Positions 1-7,832 of a stretch of DNA of 64,000 bases are shown here, piece by piece. The position numbers were made by a program, and so were the translations under genes. The DNA is taken from positions 1,550,001-1,614,000 of the forward strand of contig NZ_CP109444.1 of the NCBI RefSeq assembly GCF_036227225.1, given 5' to 3'. Below the pieces are notes generated by a model. That model saw only the letters and a program-made list of their open reading frames with translations. It was not told the DNA's origin and did no database searches. Positions within the stretch are counted from its first letter, which is position 1, and the number at the start of each line of letters is the position of its first letter. The DNA comes from Streptomyces sp. NBC_01478. Lineage in GTDB: Bacteria > Actinomycetota > Actinomycetes > Streptomycetales > Streptomycetaceae.

Positions 1-242
1 TGCGCTGGTCGTTCGCGGCGGAGCGGGTGGGCGACGTGCGGTTCTCGGCACCGGTCGTCGGCCAACACGGCCTCGCCGTGGCCGAGTTCAGGGTGCCGGC
101 CGAGGAGGACGGCGAGCCGTCCACGCTCGCCGGCTGTGTCTTCGCGCGTTTCGAGGCGGCCGGGCCGGCCGTGGAGACCCGCGACTACTGGCACACGACA
201 CCGGGCCACCGGGAGCCGGCCGGCGAGCTGTTCCTCAACTGA
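1..242 (+). CDS. NTF2/SnoaL-like protein, 3' part only
   Basis: The reading frame is open from the window edge to a TGA at 240-242, giving about 79 residues of a protein whose start lies outside the window. A GTG at 27 is in frame, but the residues before it (RWSFAAER) look like ordinary coding sequence, so it is probably not the start. The C-terminal pattern ending RDYWHTTPGHREPAG resembles small alpha+beta-barrel proteins of the NTF2/SnoaL type. That assignment is by general similarity only. Function unknown. Confidence 0.55.
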   Translation, partial: RWSFAAERVGDVRFSAPVVGQHGLAVAEFRVPAEEDGEPSTLAGCVFARFEAAGPAVETRDYWHTTPGHREPAGELFLN

Positions 243-265
243 ACGTAAGACACCTTCCCACCAGT

Positions 266-277
266 CCGACCAGTCGG
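266..277. promoter_or_regulatory. TetR-type inverted repeat before the serine hydrolase
   Basis: The sequence CCGAC-CA-GTCGG is a perfect 5-2-5 inverted repeat, followed at once by a TATGTT that could be a -10 box (278-283). It lies about 64 bp before the hydrolase start. The arrangement resembles operators of TetR-family repressors, but no TetR gene is in the window, so the regulator is unknown. Confidence 0.35.
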
Positions 278-340
278 TATGTTCAGGGGGCCCGGGTCGC
301 AGCGTCGCGGCCCGGGCTTCCGGCCGACCGCGGAGGCACC

Positions 341-1507
341 ATGTCCGAGCACCAGCCAGCCATCGACGGCCACTGCGATCCCCGCTTCACGGCGGTGCGC
401 ACGGCGTTCGAGGAGAACTTCCGGGCCCGGGACGAACTGGGCGCCGCGGTGACCGTCACGCTGGGCGGCGAGACCGTGGTCGACCTGTGGGGCGGCTGGG
501 CCGACGCCGCACGGACGCGGCCGTGGGAGCGGGACACCCTGGCCAACGTGTGGTCGACGACGAAGGGCCCGGTGGCCCTGTGCGCCCACATCCTCGCCGA
601 CCGGGGCCTCATCGACTTCGACGCCCCGGTGGCCGCGTACTGGCCGGAGTTCGCCGCCGCCGGCAAGGAGAACGTTCTCGTACGACACCTGCTCTCCCAC
701 CGCGCCGGACTGGCCGGCCTGCGCGAGCCGCACTCTCTCGCACAGCTCTACGACTGGGAGTTGACCACCGAGCGCCTCGCGGCCATGGAGCCCTGGTGGG
801 AGCCGGGAACACGGTCCGGGTACCACGCGCTCACCTACGGCTTCCTCGTCGGCGAAGTGGTGCGCCGCGTCTCGGGGTTGCTCCCGAGCGCCTTCCTGGA
901 GCGGGAGGTCACCGGCCCGCTCGGGATCGACTTCACCATCGGGCTGCCGGAGAAGGAGGCCGACCGGGCGGCCGAGTTGGTACCACCCCCCACCGCGTCG
1001 CCGACTGAACAGGCCGCGATCTTCAGCCAGTTGGCGCCCGCGGCCATCGCCGCGCTGACCAACCCGATCGTGAGCACGGCCGAGGCCAACACCCCGGAGT
1101 GGCGCGCCGCGGAGCTCCCGGCCGCGAACGGCCACGGCACCGCACGCGCCGTGGCCGCGCTCTACGGCGTCTTCGCCGGGCGCGGTACCTACGACGGCCA
1201 CCGCGTCCTCTCCCCCGAGGCGGCCGAGCGGGTGCGCGAGGGGCAGGGCAGTTGCCGCGACCTGGTACTCGGCCCCGGCCTCGGAGGCGACACGGAGATC
1301 GGGCTCGGCCTGTGGCTCAGCGGCCCGAACGGCGCGTACGGCCCCGACCCGAGGGCTTTCGGACACGACGGCTTCGGCGGCTCCTGCGGTCTGGCCGACC
1401 CGGACGCCGGGGTGTCGCTCGGCTATGTGCCGAACCGGATGGGGCCTCATATCGCCGACGACCCACGGAAGATGGCGCTGATCGACGCCCTGTACAGCGC
1501 CCTGTGA
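341..1507 (+). CDS. Class C beta-lactamase-fold serine hydrolase (EstB-like esterase)
   Basis: A 388-residue protein of the beta-lactamase/penicillin-binding-protein C fold, probably a cytoplasmic esterase because no signal peptide is visible. The nucleophile motif SxxK appears as STTK (residues 72-75), with Lys75 as general base. A Tyr-containing second motif, SGYHALTYG, places the catalytic Tyr at about residue 161. Near the C-terminus GHDGFGGS takes the place of the KTG motif, as is usual in esterase-type members. An A/G-rich ribosome-binding sequence (CGGAGG) precedes the ATG. The gene appears monocistronic. The substrate cannot be inferred. Confidence 0.85.
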   Translation: MSEHQPAIDGHCDPRFTAVRTAFEENFRARDELGAAVTVTLGGETVVDLWGGWADAARTRPWERDTLANVWSTTKGPVALCAHILADRGLIDFDAPVAAYWPEFAAAGKENVLVRHLLSHRAGLAGLREPHSLAQLYDWELTTERLAAMEPWWEPGTRSGYHALTYGFLVGEVVRRVSGLLPSAFLEREVTGPLGIDFTIGLPEKEADRAAELVPPPTASPTEQAAIFSQLAPAAIAALTNPIVSTAEANTPEWRAAELPAANGHGTARAVAALYGVFAGRGTYDGHRVLSPEAAERVREGQGSCRDLVLGPGLGGDTEIGLGLWLSGPNGAYGPDPRAFGHDGFGGSCGLADPDAGVSLGYVPNRMGPHIADDPRKMALIDALYSAL

Positions 1508-1561
1508 GGGGTGATCGGCGCGGGTCGGTTTCGGCCTAACTGCCCTGCCGCTCTTCCCTGG

Positions 1562-1573
1562 TGGTTTAGACCA
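1562..1573. promoter_or_regulatory. DasR dre-like palindrome
   Basis: TGGTTTAGACCA differs at one position from TGGTCTAGACCA, the core of the dre operators bound by the GlcNAc-responsive GntR/HutC regulator DasR in Streptomyces. It sits about 90 bp before another HutC-type gntR gene. It could be a DasR site or the operator of the neighbouring regulator. Confidence 0.45.
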
Positions 1574-1611
1574 ATGCTAGATCTGGTCGCGCAACGAGCC
1601 CGCACGGCTAC

Positions 1612-1647
1612 GTCTTGTCACCAGTTCTGCTCTCAGTCTTGTCACCA
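1612..1647. repeat. Two 12-bp direct repeats before gntR
   Basis: GTCTTGTCACCA occurs exactly at 1612-1623 and again at 1636-1647, a 24-bp period, ending a few bases before the ribosome-binding site of the gntR gene. Placement and spacing suggest an autoregulatory operator read from one face of the helix. Confidence 0.5.
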
Positions 1648-1661
1648 ACAGGAGGCGCGGC

Positions 1662-2408
1662 ATGGCCCGCACCACCCCCCACGACCACCCGACCGCCGAC
1701 GACCAGCCCCTCTACGGCAAGGTCGCCACCCAACTGCTCGGCGAACTCCACGACGGCACCATCCCACCGGGCGAACGCCTGCCCGGTGAACGGCAGTTGG
1801 CCGAACACTTCCAGGTCAGCCGGGAGACCGTACGGCAGGCGCTGGAGGTGCTGCGCCGGGACGGGCTGGTCGCCACCGACCGGCGCGGCAGCCACGCCAC
1901 CCTGCCGGGTCTGCCGGTCGAGAACCCTTCCTCCCTCACCTTCCCGGTCGGCGCCCGCAGCACGGACCCGACGGGCTTCGACCGGGCCACCGTGGCCTGG
2001 GAGACTCCCCCGCCGGACCACGCCGAGGCCCTGGGCATCGCCCCGCACCGGCCGACCCTGGTGCACCGCTACGCGTCCGCGGCGGCCGACGGGAGCGGAC
2101 TGCGTACGGCCCTCACGTCCTTCTCGGCGGTGGCGCTGGCCGAGGTGGAGGAGCTGGCCCGCTACCGCGACCGCGCCGACGGCTCCGCCGCCGCCCAACT
2201 CCGGCGCGCCTACGACTGGATGCGCCGGGCCGGCCTGACCCTGCACCACCGGGACGCCATCACCCAGGTCGCGAACGCGCCCTCGGTCCGGGTGACCCGC
2301 CGCGTGCACGACCAGTACGCGCGCCCGCTGGAGATCACCGATCTGGTGGTGGAGGCCCAACAGGACGCCCTGATCTACGAGTTCACGCTGCCTGCCGCGG
2401 CGGGCTGA
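1662..2408 (+). CDS. GntR-family regulator, HutC subfamily (UTRA domain)
   Basis: A 248-residue transcription regulator. An N-terminal winged helix-turn-helix spans about residues 15-85 (PLYGKVATQLL, PPGERLPGERQLAEHF, SRETVRQALEVLRRDGL), followed by a UTRA-type effector domain to the end. It has a strong ribosome-binding site (AGGAGG) before the ATG. The upstream region carries a dre-like palindrome and two 12-bp direct repeats, so autoregulation is likely. The neighbours (a serine hydrolase upstream, convergent helR downstream) do not reveal the target pathway or ligand. Related architectures include the plasmid regulators KorSA/TraR and sugar regulators. Confidence 0.88.
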   Translation: MARTTPHDHPTADDQPLYGKVATQLLGELHDGTIPPGERLPGERQLAEHFQVSRETVRQALEVLRRDGLVATDRRGSHATLPGLPVENPSSLTFPVGARSTDPTGFDRATVAWETPPPDHAEALGIAPHRPTLVHRYASAAADGSGLRTALTSFSAVALAEVEELARYRDRADGSAAAQLRRAYDWMRRAGLTLHHRDAITQVANAPSVRVTRRVHDQYARPLEITDLVVEAQQDALIYEFTLPAAAG

Positions 2409-2428
2409 GCCCAAGAGCTCGGCACGCG

Positions 2429-2460
2429 GGCACGCGGCAGGTCCCAACTCGCCGCGTGCC
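2429..2460. terminator. Bidirectional hairpin between gntR and helR
   Basis: GGCACGCGGC (2429-2438) and GCCGCGTGCC (2451-2460) form a perfect 10-bp stem with a 12-nt loop between two convergent genes. There is no T-tract, as is common in Streptomyces. The left arm is partly duplicated just upstream (2421-2429). Confidence 0.6.
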
Positions 2461-2468
2461 ACCGTGAC

Positions 2469-4658
2469 TTAGGCGCTCGTCAGGACCACGAGTCGCTGGG
2501 TCGCCCGCGTCATCGCCACATAGTGGTCGACGGCTCCTTCGATGCCCTCGCCGAACTTCTCCGGGTCGACGAGGACGACCAGGTCGAACTCAAGTCCCTT
2601 GGACAGCTCGGGAGTCAGCGACCGGACGCGGGGCCTCGCCCGGAAGATGCCCGCGTCCATCTCGGCCGTACCGATGACACAGCCGATCCCGTCCGCGTGC
2701 TCGGCGAGCCAGGTGTCGAGGACCGACTCCAGGTCGGAGACGGGTCCGTGGCCGACGGGGATGCCGCTGCTGCGGATCGAGGTCGGCACGTTGGCGTCCG
2801 GGAGCACGGCGCGGATGACCGGCTCGGCCTCCGTCATGATCTCTTCCGGGGTGCGGTAATTGACCGTCAGGGAGGCCAGGTTGATCCGGTCGAGCCCGAT
2901 CCGCTTCAGCCGTTCCTGCCACGACTCGGTGAACCCGTGCCGGGCCTGGGCGCGGTCGCCGACGATGGTGAAGCTGCGGGACGGGCAGCGCAGGAGCAGC
3001 ATCTGCCATTCCGCGTCGGTGAGTTCCTGGGCCTCGTCCACGACGATGTGCGCGAACGGCCCGGCGAGCTGGTCGGGTTCGATGCCGGGCTGGGCGGCCT
3101 CGTCGATGAGGGCGTCGCGCAGGTCCTGTCCGTGCAGCATGCCCATCGCGCCCTCGCTCTCGTCGATCTCCACGTTCTGGAGCAGGCTGTCGATGACGTC
3201 GGTCCTGCGGGCGTGTTCGGCGGCGACGGCGGCTTCCTGCCGGCGTTTGCGGCGCGCCGACTCCGGGTCGCCGAGCCGTTGCCGTGCCGCGTCCAGCAGC
3301 GGGAGGTCGGACACCGTCCAGGCCTGGGCGTCCGCGCGCTGCAAGCGCTGGACGTCTTCGCGGCTCAGTGCGGGGGCGCACTTGCGCAGGTAGGCCGGTA
3401 CCGTCCACAGGTCTCCGACGAGGTCGGCCGCTTCGAGCAGCGGCCACGCGCGGTTGAAGGCGGTGAGCAGGTCGCGGTTCTGCCGCAGCGACTTGCGGAG
3501 CAGGGCCGGGGTGACCGCGCCGTCCTGGGCGGGGGTGGTGTCCTCGTGCTTCTCGACCAGGATCGTGAGCAGCTCCTGCCAGACGTGCTCGCGTCCCTCG
3601 TTGTGCGGGGTGCCGGGTTCGGCCGCCTCGAAGGCCACGGCCCAGTCCTCGGCGCCGAGCCAGATGTCGGACCAGTGGGTGGTGACGTTCATGCCCTTGG
3701 TGGGCGGCTCCTCGTAGAACCGGACGGCGGGTTCGATCGCCCGCACCAACTGCACGGAGGACTTCAGCCGGGCCACCTCCGGGTCGGCCTCGATGCCTGC
3801 CGCGGCTCCCTCGTCGACGAGGTCCCGCAGGATGCAGGTCTGCACGCCCTCCTCGCCGAGGCTGGGGAGGACGTCGGCGACGTAGTCGAGATAGGGCCGG
3901 TGCGGACCGACGAACAGCACACCGCCCTTGCGGTGCCCGAGGCGCGGGTCGGAGTAGAGGAGGTAGGCGGAGCGGTGCAGGGCGACGACGGTCTTGCCGG
4001 TGCCGGGGCCGCCGTCGACGACGAGCGCGCCGCGTGATCCCGCGCGGATGATGGCGTCCTGGTCGGCCTGGATGGTGCCGAGCACATCGCGCATCCGGCC
4101 CGAGCGGTTGCCGCCGAGGCTGGCGATGAACGCGGACTGGTCGTCGAGCGCGGCGTGCCCGACGAAGCCGTCGGCGGTGAACACCTCGTCCCAGTAGTCG
4201 CTGATCCGGCCTCGGGTCCAGCGGTACCTGCGCCTGCTCGCCAGACCCATCGGGTTGGCGTGGGTGGCGCCGAAGAACGGCTCGGCGGCGGGCGAGCGCC
4301 AGTCGAGCAGCAGGCGGCGGCCCGTGCTGTCGGTGAGACCGAGCCGCCCGATGTACACGGGCTCAGAGGTGTCTGCGTCGACCATGTGGCCCAGACACAG
4401 GTCCAGGCCGAAGCGACGCAGGGTGCGCAGCCGTGTGGTGAGCCGGTGGACCTCCGTGTCCCGGTCCATCGCCGCCCGGCCGATGCCGCCGGGCGCCCTG
4501 CGCTCGGCGTCGAGCTGCTCGGTCAGTTCCGCGATCGACTGGTCGAGGCACTCCGCGATGGCCACGAAGTGCCGCTCGTCGCCGGCGATCAGCGCCGGGT
4601 CGGCCTTGGCGGAGAGCCGGTCGGGAAGGTCGAAGGCGCTGGTGGTCAGGGGGTTCAC
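2469..4658 (-). CDS. helR: HelR, HelD-like RNA polymerase-dislodging ATPase
   Basis: A 729-residue superfamily 1 helicase-like protein of the HelD/HelR class. Such proteins bind RNA polymerase, displace rifamycins and recycle stalled enzyme. An N-terminal charged coiled-coil segment (about 25-60) precedes the 1A ATPase domain, with Walker A GGPGTGKT at 216-223. Walker B is DEAQ at 541-544, followed by GDRAQARHG and VNYRTPEEI, with a C-terminal VAMTRATQRLVVL motif typical of UvrD-like enzymes. The chosen start is GTG at 4658 (MNPLTTSAFDLPD); the frame stays open further upstream but overlaps the next gene. It lies 95 bp downstream of the rifamycin glycosyltransferase gene on the same strand and probably shares its RAE-controlled transcript. 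The HelR assignment, rather than general HelD, rests on this linkage and on the N-terminal sequence. Confidence 0.88.
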   Translation of the reverse strand: MNPLTTSAFDLPDRLSAKADPALIAGDERHFVAIAECLDQSIAELTEQLDAERRAPGGIGRAAMDRDTEVHRLTTRLRTLRRFGLDLCLGHMVDADTSEPVYIGRLGLTDSTGRRLLLDWRSPAAEPFFGATHANPMGLASRRRYRWTRGRISDYWDEVFTADGFVGHAALDDQSAFIASLGGNRSGRMRDVLGTIQADQDAIIRAGSRGALVVDGGPGTGKTVVALHRSAYLLYSDPRLGHRKGGVLFVGPHRPYLDYVADVLPSLGEEGVQTCILRDLVDEGAAAGIEADPEVARLKSSVQLVRAIEPAVRFYEEPPTKGMNVTTHWSDIWLGAEDWAVAFEAAEPGTPHNEGREHVWQELLTILVEKHEDTTPAQDGAVTPALLRKSLRQNRDLLTAFNRAWPLLEAADLVGDLWTVPAYLRKCAPALSREDVQRLQRADAQAWTVSDLPLLDAARQRLGDPESARRKRRQEAAVAAEHARRTDVIDSLLQNVEIDESEGAMGMLHGQDLRDALIDEAAQPGIEPDQLAGPFAHIVVDEAQELTDAEWQMLLLRCPSRSFTIVGDRAQARHGFTESWQERLKRIGLDRINLASLTVNYRTPEEIMTEAEPVIRAVLPDANVPTSIRSSGIPVGHGPVSDLESVLDTWLAEHADGIGCVIGTAEMDAGIFRARPRVRSLTPELSKGLEFDLVVLVDPEKFGEGIEGAVDHYVAMTRATQRLVVLTSA

Positions 4659-4753
4659 GGCATCAATTCCGATCTGAGGTCGCTCACGGCCGTGCGGGCG
4701 GCAGGCCGTGTGGACCAGTGCGTACGGGTTCTCGTGTGCGGGGTCGGGCCGGT

Positions 4754-5989
4754 TCACGCGCGCGTGGGCGGCCTTTCCCCGCCGGCCGGGTCGAGGAGCA
4801 TCTTCGCCGCCACCGTCGTCCCGTCGGTGCGGAGCCGGCCGGCCACAGTCCGTGCCCGGGCCCGCGTCTCGGGGGCCAGGACGGTGGTGAGAGCGGCCGA
4901 CAGGGAGTCGTAGGTCGGCGTCGGCCCGTCGTGTGCGACGCCGATGCCCAGCTCGGCCACCCGTGCCGCCCAGTATGGCTGGTCCACGATCTGCGGTACG
5001 ACCACCTGGGGGGCGCCGGACAGCGTGGCCGCCGTCGTGGTGCCCGCCCCGCCGTGGTGCACCACCGCGGCCACCCGGCGGAACAGCGCCTGGTGATTGA
5101 CCTCGCCAACGGCGAAGCAGTCGTCCCGGTCGTCGACCGGAGCCAGCTCCGCCCAGCCACGGCCGAGAACGACACGACGGCCGTGCGCTCGTACCGCTTC
5201 GACGGCGTCCCGGGCCATGTCGGGCGAGGTACGTAGTGCCATGCTGCCGAAGCCCACGTACACCGGCTCCCCGCCCGCCTTCAGGAACGCCTCCAGATCC
5301 GCAGGGAGCGGGCGCTCGTCGGGCAGGATCCACGGTCCGGTCACCACGAGGTCGAGGTCCGTCTGGTCCTGCCACGGGAACAGGTCCGGGTCCGAGGCCA
5401 GCCACGGCCGCTCGGTGAACGCGTGGTCGCGGACGTTGTCCACGGGCGGCAGGCCGATCGCCGCCCGGTGCCGGTTCTCCGCCTCGCGGTAGAGGGCGTT
5501 CACGCGCTGGGCGTCCTCGTCCCACAGCACCTTGATGTCCGTCTCGTCCGGCGAGGACGGATGGCCGGGCCGGGCCGGCGGCCGGTGCTTCGACGACGGC
5601 AGCCCGGCCGTGTGGAAGCAGGCGAACACGTAGCGGATGCCCAGTTTCTCGGCCACCGAGCGGGCGCCGGTCGGCATCAGGCCGCTGGCCAGGAGCACGT
5701 CGCACCCCTCGGCCGCCGGAAGCAGCGTCTCGTACCGGGCGGCGACCAGCTCGGGCGCGAGCCGGAACGCGGTCGCCGCCGTCGGCGGCCTCGCCCCGGT
5801 CACCACCGAGCGCACCGACGGGCCGAGCGGCACCAGCGGCACACCGGCCCTGGCCAGCAGCTCCACGAACTCCTCGTCCGGCGGCGCGGCGACGCGTACC
5901 TCCGCGCCGAGTTCCCGAAGTCGGGCGGCGAGTCCCGCGACGGGTTCGACATCCCCCCGCGACCCCCACGTCGTCAACAACACACGCAT
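4754..5989 (-). CDS. rgt: Rifamycin-inactivating glycosyltransferase (MGT family)
   Basis: A 411-residue macrolide-type (GT1, GT-B fold) glycosyltransferase. The N-terminal acceptor domain begins with the family signature TTWGSRGDVEP (6-16). The C-terminal nucleotide-sugar domain contains VYVGFGSM (243-250) and the donor-binding motif HHGGAGTTTA (311-320), then PQIVDQPYWAARV. The ATG at 5989 is preceded by GGGAG. A perfect rifamycin-associated element lies 58 bp upstream and helR lies downstream. This context points to Rgt, which glycosylates the ansa-bridge hydroxyl of rifamycins and so inactivates them. From sequence alone it could be another macrolide-type glycosyltransferase; the RAE makes rifamycin the best guess. 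Confidence 0.85.
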   Translation of the reverse strand: MRVLLTTWGSRGDVEPVAGLAARLRELGAEVRVAAPPDEEFVELLARAGVPLVPLGPSVRSVVTGARPPTAATAFRLAPELVAARYETLLPAAEGCDVLLASGLMPTGARSVAEKLGIRYVFACFHTAGLPSSKHRPPARPGHPSSPDETDIKVLWDEDAQRVNALYREAENRHRAAIGLPPVDNVRDHAFTERPWLASDPDLFPWQDQTDLDLVVTGPWILPDERPLPADLEAFLKAGGEPVYVGFGSMALRTSPDMARDAVEAVRAHGRRVVLGRGWAELAPVDDRDDCFAVGEVNHQALFRRVAAVVHHGGAGTTTAATLSGAPQVVVPQIVDQPYWAARVAELGIGVAHDGPTPTYDSLSAALTTVLAPETRARARTVAGRLRTDGTTVAAKMLLDPAGGERPPTRA

Positions 5990-6047
5990 TCGCGACTCCC
6001 GTTTCCGCAGGTCATGCCCTCAGGCCGGACATTCTGCGGCAGGACGG

Positions 6048-6066
6048 GGGCCTTGCCGCAAGCCCC
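6048..6066 (-). promoter_or_regulatory. Rifamycin-associated element (RAE)
   Basis: On the minus strand this reads GGGGCTTGCGGCAAGGCCC, an exact match to the 19-bp inverted repeat known as the RAE, found upstream of rifamycin-inactivating genes and helR in actinomycetes. Flanking G/C runs extend the symmetry (6046-6068). A TATAGC box sits just upstream on the same strand (6074-6079). The rgt ATG is 58 bp downstream. Confidence 0.92.
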
Positions 6067-6169
6067 CCGGTGCGCTATACGTTAAGAAGGGAAGAGGAGT
6101 GAGTACGCCTCCCTTTCCACCCCTCCCCGCAGATCTCGCGAAACTCGCGGCGAAAAAGTCCGCCGCCGA

Positions 6170-6196
6170 TGTCGAGAACCCGCGCCCGGCTCCGTC
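6170..6196 (+). promoter_or_regulatory. Predicted ECF42 promoter, copy 1
   Basis: TGTCGA (6170-6175), a 17-nt spacer and CGTC (6193-6196) match the -35 and -10 elements described for ECF42 sigma factors. The site lies 52 bp before the DGPF gene of this ECF42 locus. The same motif with the same spacer precedes the second ECF42 locus of the window. Confidence 0.75.
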
Positions 6197-6248
6197 CCCG
6201 AGGTGAACGCGACCACAATGGGTCGCACCAGCACCGAGGAGAACGACC

Positions 6249-6668
6249 ATGGCCAAGTACCTGCTGCTGAAGCACTACCGTGGCGCCCCCGCCGCCGTGA
6301 ACGACGTCCCCATGGACCAGTGGGCACCCGAGGAGATCACGGCCCACATCCAGTACATGAACGACTTCGCGGCCCGCCTGGAGAAGACCGGCGAGTTCGT
6401 CGACAGCCAGGCACTCTCCGCCGAGGGAACGTTCGTCCGCTACGACGGCGAAGGGCGCCCGCCGGTCACCGACGGCCCGTTCGCCGAGACCAAGGACGTC
6501 ATCGCCGGCTGGATGGTGATCGACGTCGACAGCTACGAGCGCGCCGTGGAGCTGGCCGGTGAGCTGTCGGCCGCCCCCGGGGCCGGTGGCAGGCCGATCC
6601 ACGAGTGGCTGGAGCTGCGCCCGTTCCTGGGCGCGCACTCGACCACCACGGACTGCACTTTCAAGTGA
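6249..6668 (+). CDS. DGPF/YCII-domain protein, ECF42 partner
   Basis: A 139-residue protein of the YCII-related (DGPF) family. It shows the N-terminal MAKYLLLKHY strand, the family signature TDGPFAETKDVIAGWMVIDVDS in the middle, and a C-terminal VELRPF-like strand (ELRPFLG). DGPF proteins are small dimeric alpha-beta proteins of unknown chemistry that are the conserved targets and partners of ECF42 sigma factors. The gene overlaps the sigma gene by 4 bp (GTGA), which implies translational coupling, and it has a predicted ECF42 promoter. The ATG at 6249 follows GAGGAGAA. Confidence 0.9.
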   Translation: MAKYLLLKHYRGAPAAVNDVPMDQWAPEEITAHIQYMNDFAARLEKTGEFVDSQALSAEGTFVRYDGEGRPPVTDGPFAETKDVIAGWMVIDVDSYERAVELAGELSAAPGAGGRPIHEWLELRPFLGAHSTTTDCTFK

Positions 6669-7810
6669 ACGAGGTCCTGCTGAGGAGCCTCACGCCGAGT
6701 GTGCTCGGTATCCTCGTCCGCCGCGGAGCAGACTTCGCGGCGGCCGAGGACGCCGTACAGGACGCGCTCGTCGAGGCGGTCCGGGTCTGGCCGGACGATC
6801 CGCCGCGCGACCCGAAGGGGTGGCTCGTCACGGTGGCCTGGCGGCGGTTCCTCGACGCGACGCGGGCGGAGACCGCCCGCCGTAGACGCGAGGACCTGGT
6901 CGACGAGGAGCCTGTGCCCGGCCCCGCGCCCGCGACGGACGACACCCTCCAGCTCTACTTCCTGTGCGCCCACCCGTCGTTGACGCCGTCGTCGGCGGTC
7001 GCGCTCACGCTGCGCGCGGTCGGCGGACTCACCACGCGCCAGATCGCGGAGGCCTATCTGGTGCCCGAGGCGACGATGGCGCAGCGCATCAGCCGGGCGA
7101 AGCGCACGGTCTCCGGGGTGCGGTTCGACCGGCCCGGCGATGTGGCCACCGTGCTGCGCGTCCTCTACCTGGTCTTCAACGAGGGCTACTCCGGTGATGT
7201 CGACCTCGCAGCCGAGGCCATCCGGCTCACCCGGCAGGTCGCGGACGTGATCGACCACCCCGAGGTGTCGGGCCTGCTCGCGCTCATGCTGCTGCACCAC
7301 GCACGACGCGCCGCCCGGACCGCGCCGGACGGCAGCCTGGTGCCGCTCGCGGAGCAGGACCGCGGGCGGTGGGACACCACGTTGATCGCCGAGGGCGTCA
7401 CCATCCTCCAAGTCGCCCTGGCCCAGGACCGGTTGGGCGAGTTCCAGGCGCAGGCCGCGATCGCGGCGCTGCACGCGGACGCGCCGACCGCCGAGGAGAC
7501 GGACTGGGTGCAGATCGTCGAGTGGTACGACGAACTCGCCGGCCTGACCGACAACCCGGTGGTCCGCCTCAACCGCGCGGTGGCGGTCGGCGAGGCCGAC
7601 GGCCCGCGCGCCGGCCTGGCCGCACTCGCCGCGGTGGACGACTCGCTGCCCCGCCACACCGCGGTGGCGGCCTACCTCCACGAACGGGACGGCGACCTGA
7701 CCACGGCGGCACGGCTGTACGCGGAGGCCGCACGCAAGGCTCCCAATCTCGCCGAGCGCGACCATCTGACCCGCCAGGCGGCCCGGCTCAATACCCTCCG
7801 GCCCGCGTGA
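6665..7810 (+). CDS. ECF sigma factor, group ECF42, copy 1
   Basis: A 381-residue sigma-70 family protein. The sigma2 region begins near the N-terminus (VLGILVRRGADFAAAEDAVQDAL). Sigma4 follows at about 110-155 (LTLRAVGGLTTRQIAEAYLVPEATMAQRISRAKR). A long C-terminal extension of about 210 residues, helical and TPR-like, is characteristic of ECF42, and the extension is known to be required for activity in that group. No anti-sigma gene is present, as expected. The start is GTG at 6665, overlapping the DGPF stop; another Met-initiated frame begins further upstream at 6605 but lies inside the DGPF gene. Confidence 0.9.
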   Translation: MNEVLLRSLTPSVLGILVRRGADFAAAEDAVQDALVEAVRVWPDDPPRDPKGWLVTVAWRRFLDATRAETARRRREDLVDEEPVPGPAPATDDTLQLYFLCAHPSLTPSSAVALTLRAVGGLTTRQIAEAYLVPEATMAQRISRAKRTVSGVRFDRPGDVATVLRVLYLVFNEGYSGDVDLAAEAIRLTRQVADVIDHPEVSGLLALMLLHHARRAARTAPDGSLVPLAEQDRGRWDTTLIAEGVTILQVALAQDRLGEFQAQAAIAALHADAPTAEETDWVQIVEWYDELAGLTDNPVVRLNRAVAVGEADGPRAGLAALAAVDDSLPRHTAVAAYLHERDGDLTTAARLYAEAARKAPNLAERDHLTRQAARLNTLRPA

Positions 7811-7832
7811 GCTGTTTGCTTTTTCCCGGAAA

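Noticed and set aside
2523..4037. A 504-codon open frame on the plus strand opposite helR
   Set aside because: helR has a full set of helicase motifs on the minus strand. The plus-strand frame is a GC-bias mirror without recognisable motifs.
2469..4658. helR as an anti-phage helicase system
   Set aside because: The neighbours are a rifamycin glycosyltransferase and an RAE, not nucleases or other defence genes.
4659..5969. A long N-terminal extension of helR in the same frame
   Set aside because: It runs through the whole rgt gene in another frame. HelR proteins start near GTG 4658, and the extension is Arg/Gly-rich noise.
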